Assembly: GCA_002319915.1 (NCBI GenBank)
Contig: DCFQ01000080.1
Coordinates: 3,125-12,163 of the forward strand
Reading direction: 5' to 3'
Length of the DNA stretch: 9,039 bases
Source: Bacteroidales bacterium UBA1800
Lineage (GTDB): Bacteria > Bacteroidota > Bacteroidia > Bacteroidales > VadinHA17
A model generated the notes under the pieces. It did no database searches. It was not told the origin of the DNA and worked only from the letters and a program-made list of their open reading frames with translations. Below, piece by piece: positions 1-6,064 of this stretch. Positions within the stretch are counted from its first letter, which is position 1, and each line of letters starts with the position of its first letter. Both the position numbers and the translations under genes were made by a program.

Positions 1-70
1 TGGTTAACTGGTTAACTGGTTAAATGGTTAACTGGTTAACTGGTTAACTGGTTTAATGTTTACTGGTTTG
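1..70. repeat. Octamer tandem repeat (TGGTTAAC)n, cut by the window edge
   Basis: The first 48 bases are six uninterrupted octamers: TGGTTAAC at 1-8, 9-16, 25-32, 33-40 and 41-48, with one variant TGGTTAAA at 17-24. The array then decays through TGGTTTAA (49-56), TGTTTAC (57-63) and TGGTTTG (64-70). Each perfect unit contains the palindrome GTTAAC. The array starts at base 1, so its full length is unknown. No direct repeat flank or transposase is visible. It looks like an intergenic simple-sequence array prone to copy-number change; a function is not evident from the sequence. Confidence 0.9.
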
Positions 71-83
71 AACGTTTGCTGGA

Positions 84-99
84 CATAATGGCATAATGA
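84..99. repeat. Two-copy octamer repeat (CATAATGG / CATAATGA)
   Basis: CATAATGG at 84-91 is followed directly by CATAATGA at 92-99. The period is 8, the same as the neighbouring TGGTTAAC array, but the unit is different. With only two copies it could be chance. Confidence 0.5.
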
Positions 100-103
100 G
101 AGG

Positions 104-149
104 CTCCCCCTCGCCCCTGGGAGAGGGGGACACAGGGGGAGAGGGGGAC
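104..149 (+). repeat. G-run block with inverted and direct repeats; G-quadruplex motif at 119-147
   Basis: Four G-runs lie on the plus strand: GGG at 119-121 and GGGGG at 125-129, 135-139 and 143-147, separated by loops of 3, 5 and 3 nt. This satisfies the usual G3+N1-7 quadruplex pattern. The same block holds an 11-nt direct repeat GAGAGGGGGAC (121-131 and 139-149). A C-rich arm CTCCCCCT (104-111) is exactly complementary to AGGGGGAG (134-141), so a hairpin competes with the quadruplex. The block ends about 105 bp before the porQ start codon. Folding and function are inferences. Confidence 0.6.
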
Positions 150-253
150 AAACGGTGGATGGAGACATATATCATGAGAGTGAGATAATTACGCATTCTT
201 TAAATAATTCTGGACTCCTGCCTTTAAAATCATAATTTTACGGTGATATTCAA

Positions 254-1273
254 ATGATGGGAAGAAGGACCCTCATAATGCTGCTGCTTGTCACTGAAGC
301 CAACTGCTTTGCCCAGACGGGGGGCGATCATGTTTACGAATTCCTGAGCCTCACCCATTCCGGGCTTGTAACATCACTTGGAGGGACCAATGTTTCCATA
401 TCAGGAAACAATCCCGATCTTGCATACCACAATCCTGCCCTGCTCTCCCCGCTGATGGACAAATCGCTCGTGCTCAATTATTCAAACTATTTTGCAGGAA
501 TCAATTATGGGCAGGCAATATATTCAAAGAGCTTCGGGGGCGGCAACAGCTTCGCTGCCGGGATCACTTACCTAAATTACGGATCATTTACGGCAGCTGA
601 TGAAACCGGTGTGATCACCGGTGATTTCGGTGCCGCGGAGTATGCCTTTTCATTTATTGCCTCGCATGAGATTGACTCATCCTTTACGGTTGGCGCAGCA
701 ATCAAGCCTGTGCTCTCAACACTTGAAAAATATACTTCCTTCGGATTGGCTTTCGATGCGGGGATCTCATGGCACAGCAGCAACAGGCTCCTTTCAGCAG
801 GGTTTGTCCTTAAGAATGTCGGGCTCCAGGTCACGACGTACTGGGGGGAACCGGCGAGAAGCCTTCCCTTTGAGATCCAGTCGGGAGCATCGATCCGGCT
901 TGCCCATGCGCCTTTCCGGTTCTCTCTGACCGCCAGGCACCTGGAGAAATTTAACCTTTCGGATTCGGGCAGCTACGGGTCAGGGAAAACTGGGTCCTCA
1001 TTTTTTGATAACATTGCACGGCATATGATTGCAGGCGTGGAACTTATACCTCACAAGAATTTCTATTTCTCGGCAGGATACAACTACCAGAGGAGAAAAG
1101 AGCTCCGGGTGGAATCAGTCTCATCAGCCGCAGGCTTCTCCTGGGGATTCGGGATAAACACCTCGTTCATGAACATCGAATTCGGAAGAGCCACTTACCA
1201 CCTGGCCGGATCTGTAACCAGTATATCGCTGGTAATCAGGCCCGACAAAGTAATCAGGAAGCTTCGCAGCTGA
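254..1273 (+). CDS. porQ: Type IX secretion system outer-membrane protein PorQ
   Basis: This 339-residue protein matches the PorQ family of outer-membrane beta-barrel proteins. In Porphyromonas, PorQ works with PorU, PorV and PorZ in the attachment complex, which processes T9SS cargo at the cell surface and anchors it to lipopolysaccharide. A short signal peptide is visible: basic MMGRR, a hydrophobic stretch, and likely cleavage near residue 20 (CFA/QTG). The mature N-terminus carries the family-like 'LGGTNVSISG' and 'NPALLSP' segments (about residues 42-66). Many alternating hydrophobic/aromatic strands follow, as in a barrel, with an aromatic- and Ser/Gly-rich C-terminal half. No T9SS C-terminal sorting domain is seen, as expected for a machinery component. 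ATG codons at 254 and 257 are both possible starts. The gene sits 57 bp before cmk, a linkage I know from other Bacteroidales. Length is normal for the family. Confidence 0.87.
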   Translation: MMGRRTLIMLLLVTEANCFAQTGGDHVYEFLSLTHSGLVTSLGGTNVSISGNNPDLAYHNPALLSPLMDKSLVLNYSNYFAGINYGQAIYSKSFGGGNSFAAGITYLNYGSFTAADETGVITGDFGAAEYAFSFIASHEIDSSFTVGAAIKPVLSTLEKYTSFGLAFDAGISWHSSNRLLSAGFVLKNVGLQVTTYWGEPARSLPFEIQSGASIRLAHAPFRFSLTARHLEKFNLSDSGSYGSGKTGSSFFDNIARHMIAGVELIPHKNFYFSAGYNYQRRKELRVESVSSAAGFSWGFGINTSFMNIEFGRATYHLAGSVTSISLVIRPDKVIRKLRS

Positions 1274-1281
1274 AATTAAAA

Positions 1282-1312
1282 TTGGTTTTCCTTCATATTT
1301 TTCACATCTTTG
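1282..1312 (+). promoter_or_regulatory. Possible Bacteroidota-type promoter for cmk
   Basis: The word CATCTTTG (1305-1312) differs from the -7 consensus TAnnTTTG at one position, and a TTGG (1282-1285) lies 19 nt upstream of it at the -33 position. Transcription would begin around 1319, about 12 nt before the cmk ATG. It is an approximate match in an AT-rich 57-bp gap, so read-through from porQ is equally possible. Confidence 0.35.
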
Positions 1313-1330
1313 TGCTCTTCCGGAAAAAGG

Positions 1331-2026
1331 ATGGATAAGAGACTCATAATCGCAATCGACGGGTATTCTTCCTGTGGTAAAAGCACCTTTGCAAAAGCTA
1401 TCGCGAAGGAACTGAAGTACATCTATATCGACAGCGGGGCCATGTACAGGGCAGTAACCCTCTTCTGCCTGAGAAAGGGCTATATCGGCAAGGGTATTTT
1501 CAGTCTGGAGGCAATACTTTCGGACCTGCAGAACATACATATTGGCCTCATATACAACCCGGATATCGTTGAGTATGAAACCTTCCTTAATTCGGAAAAT
1601 GTTGAAGCCGAAATAAGGGGATTTGAGGTTTCGAATTTCGTGAGCAGGATTAGCCAGATCCCTGAGGTAAGGTCAAGGATGGTAGAGATGCAGAGGCAGA
1701 TCGGGGTTTTCAAGGGCATCGTCATGGACGGCAGGGATATAGGCACTGTAGTATTTCCGGACGCTGACATTAAGATATTCATGACCGCTTCGGTCGACAT
1801 CAGGGCAAAGAGGCGGTACGAAGAGCTGAAGGGCAGGAATATCGAGGTCGATTTTGAAGAGGTAAAAAGAAATATCATAGCGCGTGATATTGCTGATGAG
1901 AACAGGGATATCAGCCCACTGCGGAGGGCCGATGATGCAATTCTCCTCGACAACAGCAGGATGTCTGTTGCCGGGCAGATGGAATGGGTAAGGAATATAA
2001 TCGCGGCGAAAAGGAATGGTAGTTGA
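1331..2026 (+). CDS. cmk: Cytidylate kinase (CMP/dCMP kinase)
   Basis: Cmk phosphorylates CMP and dCMP to their diphosphates using ATP, in the cytoplasm, for pyrimidine salvage and RNA/DNA/lipid precursor supply. The 231-residue protein shows a P-loop GYSSCGKST (residues 11-19), the nucleotide-binding DSGAMYRA (34-41), DGRDIGT (133-139), and the C-terminal lid/arginine region RDIADENRD...PLRRADDA (about 185-203). Length is normal. The frame is open back to a TTG at 1310, but conservation begins at MDKRLIIAIDG, so ATG 1331 is chosen. The Ser-Ser-Cys version of the P-loop is a known Bacteroidota variant. Its 3' end overlaps ispH by 11 nt, implying co-transcription and coupled translation. Cmk-IspH adjacency is also seen in other bacterial phyla. 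Confidence 0.95.
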   Translation: MDKRLIIAIDGYSSCGKSTFAKAIAKELKYIYIDSGAMYRAVTLFCLRKGYIGKGIFSLEAILSDLQNIHIGLIYNPDIVEYETFLNSENVEAEIRGFEVSNFVSRISQIPEVRSRMVEMQRQIGVFKGIVMDGRDIGTVVFPDADIKIFMTASVDIRAKRRYEELKGRNIEVDFEEVKRNIIARDIADENRDISPLRRADDAILLDNSRMSVAGQMEWVRNIIAAKRNGS

Positions 2027-2891
2027 GGTAGATAAAAGATCAGGATTCTGTTTCGGGGTCCAGAATGCCGTCAAGATTGCCGAAAACGCCCTGCTGAAGG
2101 GTGAAAGGGTGTTTTCACTGGGTTCCATAGTGCACAATGACAAGGAAGTGGAACGACTTTCCGAGCTTGGCCTGGTATCTATCGATCACGACGAGTTCAT
2201 GAACCTCAGGGATTGCAGTGTCCTTATACGTGCTCACGGGGAGCCGCCTGAGACCTACGAAACGGCAACCAGAAACAATATAACCATAATCGAGGCCACC
2301 TGCCCGATCGTGAAACGCCTCCAGTCGAGGATCCGTGAAACATGGCTGGCTGCCAGGCAGGGATCGGGACAGGTAGTCATTTTCGGGAAGCCGGGCCATG
2401 CCGAGGTTGTCGGCCTCATGGGACAGACTGACAATGAAGGCATACTTATCTCAGGGCCTGATGATCTGTCAAAGATCGACTTCACAAAACCGGTCTGGCT
2501 TTTTTCCCAGACTACCATGAGCGCAGGTGAATACAAAAAGACCGGCAGGCTGATCACAGACAGGATGAAGGAGGCCGGGGTATGCGACCCTGACCTGGAC
2601 CTTGTGGTTAACAGAACAGTATGCAACCAGGTGTCGAACAGGGAGCCCCACCTCAGGGCCTTCGCCCGGCGCCATGATGTCGTGATCTTTGTAAGCGGAC
2701 GTGAGAGCTCTAACGGCAAGATGCTCTATTCGGTCTGCAAAAGCGTGAACCAAGGGACTCATTTTGTTTCATCACCTGAGGAGATCGAAAAATCGTGGTT
2801 TACCGGGAAAAGCTCTGCCGGCGTTTGCGGTGCAACCTCCACCCCGAAATGGCTCATCGAAGAGATCACCCGTATTGTGTCAAATATCTGA
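2016..2891 (+). CDS. ispH: 4-hydroxy-3-methylbut-2-enyl diphosphate reductase (IspH/LytB)
   Basis: IspH is the iron-sulfur enzyme that makes isopentenyl and dimethylallyl diphosphate from HMBPP, the last step of the MEP isoprenoid pathway. The 291-residue protein has the three cluster cysteines in their expected contexts: FCFGV (Cys12), EATCP (Cys96) and RTVCNQ (Cys203). Substrate-binding residues are also visible: His40, His74 (RAHGE), GKPGHAE with His128 and Glu130, and SQTT with Thr167. SGRESSNG (227-234) and ATSTP (273-277) near the C-terminus complete the diphosphate pocket. ATG 2016 lies inside the last codons of cmk and gives the usual N-terminus, so translation is probably coupled. 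The cluster is oxygen-sensitive, but the sequence does not tell whether the organism is anaerobic. The gene shows that this organism uses the MEP rather than only the mevalonate route. Confidence 0.97.
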   Translation: MVVEVDKRSGFCFGVQNAVKIAENALLKGERVFSLGSIVHNDKEVERLSELGLVSIDHDEFMNLRDCSVLIRAHGEPPETYETATRNNITIIEATCPIVKRLQSRIRETWLAARQGSGQVVIFGKPGHAEVVGLMGQTDNEGILISGPDDLSKIDFTKPVWLFSQTTMSAGEYKKTGRLITDRMKEAGVCDPDLDLVVNRTVCNQVSNREPHLRAFARRHDVVIFVSGRESSNGKMLYSVCKSVNQGTHFVSSPEEIEKSWFTGKSSAGVCGATSTPKWLIEEITRIVSNI

Positions 2892-2931
2892 TGGGTTCAG
2901 ATTCCTAACATTTTACGTAATAATTTTTTCT

Positions 2932-2939
2932 TACATTTG
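2932..2939 (+). promoter_or_regulatory. Candidate pfkA promoter (-7 element TACATTTG)
   Basis: TACATTTG matches the Bacteroidota -7 consensus TAnnTTTG exactly. The -33 region is poor (TTTT at 2911-2914). Transcription would start near 2945, leaving a leader of about a dozen nucleotides before ATG 2958. The 66-bp gap after ispH is AT-rich and contains the palindrome TTACGTAA (2913-2920) and a T-run, but no convincing terminator stem. Confidence 0.45.
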
Positions 2940-2957
2940 TGCCTTCAAAATTCAGAC

Positions 2958-3938
2958 ATGGGAAAAATCAGGAAGATTGGAGTATTGACATCAGGGGGTG
3001 ACGCTCCCGGAATGAATGCAGCAATACGCGGTGTAACAAGGACCGCAATTTTCAACGGACTCGAAGTAGTCGGCATAGGACATGGTTACCAGGGTCTTAT
3101 CGAAGGCATCTTCCGTCCGCTTGTTGCGAGCAGTGTAAGCGATATCATCCAGAGGGGCGGAACAATCCTTAAAACTGCCAGGTGTGAAGAGTTCAGGACC
3201 CCGGAAGGAAGGCTGAAGGCTTTCAATAACCTAAGAAATCAACAGATCGACGGTGTTGTAGTGATCGGAGGCGACGGATCATTCACCGGGGCCAGGATAT
3301 TCAACGAAGAATATGACCTTCCGTTTGTGGGGATTCCCGGGACCATCGATAATGACATTTATGGGACTGATTATACAATAGGCTATGATACAGCCCTTAA
3401 TACCGTTGTGGAGGCAGTTGACAAGATCAGGGATACCGCAAGCGCTCACAACAGGATGTTCTTTGTCGAGGTGATGGGTGCTGAAGCGGGATTCATTGCG
3501 CTTTACAGCGGTATTGCAACTGGTGCCGAGGCAATCATAATCCCCGAGGTAAAAGGGGAAGCCAGGAATCTGAAGAAGATGTTAGAGAATGGAAACACAA
3601 GGGCCAAATCGAGCAATATCATCATCGTTGCTGAGGGTGATGAGGATGGGGGTGCAATCGGCATTGCCAAGAAAGTCAAGGACGAATTCAAGGATTATGA
3701 TATCAGGGTATCGGTACTCGGCCATCTGCAGCGCGGGGGCTCTCCATCGGCAATCGACAGGGTAAATGCAAGCCGTCTCGGCCACGCAGCTGTCGAAGCC
3801 CTGATCGACGACCAGAAAAGCGTAATGGTGGGACTGGCAAACGGAGAGATTGTACTGGTGCCGTTCCGCAAGGCCGTTAAGCTCCACAAGGACGTTGATC
3901 ATACGCTGGTAGACCTTGCAAGGGTCCTGTCAGTCTGA
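2958..3938 (+). CDS. pfkA: ATP-dependent 6-phosphofructokinase
   Basis: PfkA converts fructose 6-phosphate and ATP to fructose 1,6-bisphosphate, the committed step of glycolysis. The 326-residue protein has the group A bacterial PFK layout: GGDAPGMNA (13-21), GGDGS (104-108), PGTIDND (127-133) with the catalytic Asp131, the substrate-binding R166 and EVMG (171-174), and GHLQRGGSP (255-263). Glycine after the GGD aspartate (GGDGS) fits the ATP-using rather than the pyrophosphate-using type, where that position is usually Asp. Length is normal for a short PFK. The frame extends to a TTG at 2937, but homologous sequence starts at MGKIRKIGVLTSGG, so ATG 2958 is used. Allosteric control cannot be read with confidence from the sequence. 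Confidence 0.96.
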   Translation: MGKIRKIGVLTSGGDAPGMNAAIRGVTRTAIFNGLEVVGIGHGYQGLIEGIFRPLVASSVSDIIQRGGTILKTARCEEFRTPEGRLKAFNNLRNQQIDGVVVIGGDGSFTGARIFNEEYDLPFVGIPGTIDNDIYGTDYTIGYDTALNTVVEAVDKIRDTASAHNRMFFVEVMGAEAGFIALYSGIATGAEAIIIPEVKGEARNLKKMLENGNTRAKSSNIIIVAEGDEDGGAIGIAKKVKDEFKDYDIRVSVLGHLQRGGSPSAIDRVNASRLGHAAVEALIDDQKSVMVGLANGEIVLVPFRKAVKLHKDVDHTLVDLARVLSV

Positions 3939-3986
3939 GATGCAAACATGATAACTGATCCGTAACCCTTTAAACAAGTTACCGAA

Positions 3987-5105
3987 ATGCCTGAATCGAA
4001 GGTTTACTTTACCAATCTGAGGACGAAACCAAACCAGAATCTGCTCAGGAAGCTTGAGATCCTCATTGAAAAAGCCGGGATTGGAAGAATTAACGTTGAC
4101 CATAAGCTTGTGGCAATCAAGATTCATTTCGGGGAGCCGGGAAACCTGGCCTACATACGGCCGAATTATGCCGCAACACTTGCCAGGTATCTGAAATCGA
4201 AAGGAGCAGTTCCATTCCTGACCGATTGCAATACGCTTTACAGTGGCCGTAGGGCAAACGGACCCTCCCATATTGATGCCGCATTCGAGAACGGGTTTAA
4301 TCCGCTGTCGGCCGGCTGCCCCGTAATCATTGCCGACGGTATCAGGGGGACAGAATTCAGGGAAGTCGAGACCGGTCTTGAGCTTTGCAAATCAGCCAAA
4401 ATAGGTTCGGCCATAACTGATGCCGATGTCATTATCTCCATGAACCATTTTAAGGGACATGAGCTTACAGGATTCGGCGGCGCTCTCAAGAACCTTGGAA
4501 TGGGATGCGCATCAGTCGGCGGAAAACTTTTCCTCCACTCGGGTTCATCACCAGAGATCTTCGGTGAGAATTGCACGGGTTGCAGGATCTGTGAGAAATT
4601 TTGCGGTCATGACGCTGTAAAGGTCGGGAAAGATAAGATTGCGCACATTGATTATGAGAAATGTGTCGGCTGCGGTCAGTGTGTGGCTGTTTGCCAATAC
4701 GATTCAGCACGGGTCGTATGGCAGAATTCCTCGGAGTCGGTCTGCAGGAAAGTGACTGAGTATGCCTATGCAGCGGTGAAGGACAAACCGTCATTCCATA
4801 TCAACTTCATAATGAGCGTTTCGCCGAACTGCGATTGCTGGGGAGCCAACGACTACCCTATCGTTCCCGACCTGGGTATTGCCGCTTCTTTCGATCCGGT
4901 GGCCCTCGATAAGGCCTGTGCCGATCTTGTGACGGATGCGCCGGTCCTTCCGGGAAGCAGGCTGTGTGACAATCACGATCCTGATGAACTGAAAAGCCAC
5001 GATAAGTTCAAGCTCGCACACCCCGATACGTCATGGCAGTCAGGTATTGATCACGGCGTAAAGATCGGACTCGGGAACAGCAAATATGAGCTGATCACTC
5101 TTTGA
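3987..5105 (+). CDS. DUF362 domain iron-sulfur protein with two [4Fe-4S] motifs
   Basis: This 372-residue cytoplasmic protein belongs to the DUF362 family, whose biochemical role is not established; members are usually annotated 'DUF362 domain-containing protein' or 'ferredoxin'. The DUF362 part occupies about residues 1-185, including KIHFGEPGN (45-53), LTDCNTLY (78-85) and the conserved segment around MNHFKGHELTGFGGALKN (152-169). A bacterial ferredoxin insert follows: CxxCxxCxxxC at Cys196/199/202/206 and again at Cys226/229/232/236. DUF362 resumes with an NCDCW motif (281-285) and 'DPVALDKACADLV' (303-315). There is no signal peptide or membrane helix. The gene starts 48 bp after pfkA without an obvious promoter or terminator between them, so co-transcription is likely. 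A redox or electron-transfer role is inferred only from the clusters. The first cluster's last cysteine is followed by Gly, not the Pro typical of ferredoxins. Confidence 0.88.
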   Translation: MPESKVYFTNLRTKPNQNLLRKLEILIEKAGIGRINVDHKLVAIKIHFGEPGNLAYIRPNYAATLARYLKSKGAVPFLTDCNTLYSGRRANGPSHIDAAFENGFNPLSAGCPVIIADGIRGTEFREVETGLELCKSAKIGSAITDADVIISMNHFKGHELTGFGGALKNLGMGCASVGGKLFLHSGSSPEIFGENCTGCRICEKFCGHDAVKVGKDKIAHIDYEKCVGCGQCVAVCQYDSARVVWQNSSESVCRKVTEYAYAAVKDKPSFHINFIMSVSPNCDCWGANDYPIVPDLGIAASFDPVALDKACADLVTDAPVLPGSRLCDNHDPDELKSHDKFKLAHPDTSWQSGIDHGVKIGLGNSKYELITL

Positions 5106-5127
5106 TCCTCAAAAGGAGCTGCTAAAC

Positions 5128-5158
5128 TTTGATTTCCTTCGCAATCTGCTTAATTTTG
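5128..5158 (+). promoter_or_regulatory. Promoter of the CDF gene (TTTG-N19-TAATTTTG)
   Basis: TTTG at 5128-5131 and TAATTTTG at 5151-5158 are separated by exactly 19 nt, matching the Bacteroidota primary sigma factor pattern (-33 TTTG, -7 TAnnTTTG) at every defined position. Transcription should begin near 5163-5165, giving a leader of about 30 nt. It is the best promoter match in the window and implies that the CDF gene is transcribed separately from the upstream group. Confidence 0.65.
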
Positions 5159-5180
5159 TAATCCTGCTCACCGGGCAGTC

Positions 5181-5190
5181 AAAAAAGGGG
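5181..5190 (+). promoter_or_regulatory. Purine-rich ribosome binding site of the CDF gene
   Basis: AAAAAAGGGG ends 4 nt before ATG 5195. It is one of the few Shine-Dalgarno-like sequences in the window and supports this start over others. Confidence 0.5.
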
Positions 5191-5194
5191 ATCC

Positions 5195-6043
5195 ATGAAT
5201 GCAAAAGTCAGAATTGCCCGCTTGTCAATAATCTCAAACACCACTCTTATTATCATGAAAGTGGTGGTCGGCATTTTGAGCGGGTCGGTGAGCATCATTT
5301 CCGAGGCTATCCACTCATCGATGGACCTGATTGCAGCCGTGATCGCTTTCGTATCAGTGAAAATGTCCGACACGCCGCCTGACCACCGGCATCCCTACGG
5401 GCACGGGAAAATTGAAAACATATCCGGTGTGATCGAGGGCCTCCTCATTGTCGTTGCAGCAGTCCTTATTATTGTAAAAGCAGTGAAGAAGCTGCTCGGG
5501 GAACCCATGGAGCTCGAATCGATCTGGATAGGGTCGCTCGTAATGTTCGTCTCGGCAGGTGTCAACTGGATAGTTTCAAAAAAGCTGTATAAGGTTGCCC
5601 ACATGACAAATTCTGTCGCCCTTGAAGCAGATGCTCTGCATCTGAGGACCGATGTGTGGACCTCACTCGGCGTCGCTGCAGGACTTGGGCTGATAGCCCT
5701 GACAGGGATCAAGTGGCTTGACCCGGCAGTTGCCATTCTTGTTGCACTGTTCATCATCCGGGAATCATACTCTCTTCTGCACAAGGCGTTTTCTCCACTC
5801 CTGGATACCGCCTGGGGAGATGCCGACATAGGCAGGCTGGAGGAAAAGCTCAAGGAGCTGAAAGTCGATTACCATGATCTCAGGACCAGAGCTGCCGGCA
5901 ACTATAAGTTCCTCGATATCCATATCCAGATCCCGGAGACTGAATCGGTCGGAAATGCACATAACTATTGCGACAGGATCGAGGATGAGCTAAAAAGCTC
6001 GTTCAGGAATCTCACCATCAACATACATGTGGAACCGAGCTGA
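5195..6043 (+). CDS. Cation diffusion facilitator (CDF) family divalent metal exporter
   Basis: CDF proteins are inner-membrane, usually dimeric, proton-coupled exporters of Zn(II), Fe(II), Co(II), Cd(II) or Mn(II). The 282-residue protein has the expected helices in its first 200 residues (about 12-30, 33-54, 76-96, 110-128, 155-171, 176-190) and a cytoplasmic C-terminal domain (about 205-282). The transport site is HxxxD in helix 2 (His40, Asp44) and HxxxD in helix 5 (His149, Asp153). That pairing is typical of Zn-type CDFs rather than the DxxxD/DxxxD of Mn exporters. The loop HPYGHGK (66-72) is the classic family signature. C-terminal histidines 227, 243 and 278 are placed as in the cytoplasmic metal-binding domain. 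Metal choice is inferred, not shown. It has its own promoter and converges on copA with a 21-bp gap. Confidence 0.93.
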   Translation: MNAKVRIARLSIISNTTLIIMKVVVGILSGSVSIISEAIHSSMDLIAAVIAFVSVKMSDTPPDHRHPYGHGKIENISGVIEGLLIVVAAVLIIVKAVKKLLGEPMELESIWIGSLVMFVSAGVNWIVSKKLYKVAHMTNSVALEADALHLRTDVWTSLGVAAGLGLIALTGIKWLDPAVAILVALFIIRESYSLLHKAFSPLLDTAWGDADIGRLEEKLKELKVDYHDLRTRAAGNYKFLDIHIQIPETESVGNAHNYCDRIEDELKSSFRNLTINIHVEPS

Positions 6044-6064
6044 TCAGCAGCCCAACGACCCGCA

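Larger units (their letters stand above)
1..253. other. Non-coding region upstream of porQ
   Basis: No credible reading frame is present. The left 150 bases hold the repeats listed separately. From about 150 to 253 the sequence turns AT-rich and should contain the porQ promoter. The best -7-like word is TAATTTTA at 233-240, one mismatch from TAnnTTTG, with only weak TTCTGG-like sequence (208-213) in the -33 position, so I do not call it as a promoter. There is no Shine-Dalgarno motif before the ATG at 254, which is common in Bacteroidota. Confidence 0.7.

Noticed and set aside
1..150. CRISPR array or attachment site in the left repeats
   Set aside because: The repeat unit is only 8 nt with no spacers, and no cas gene, integrase or tRNA is nearby.
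1124..1540. Open frames of 60-160 codons on the minus strand across porQ, cmk, ispH and pfkA
   Set aside because: They lie opposite well-recognised plus-strand genes, show no family resemblance and look like antisense shadows of codon usage.
5164..5178. Small hairpin (CTGCTC / GGGCAG, loop ACC) as a terminator for the DUF362 gene
   Set aside because: The stem is six pairs including one wobble, and it is followed by an A-run rather than a T-run, so it does not fit an intrinsic terminator.
6039..6048. Palindrome GCTGATCAGC at the end of the CDF gene as a bidirectional terminator
   Set aside because: It is a ten-base palindrome with no loop and no T-tract on either side, and it overlaps the stop codon; probably chance.
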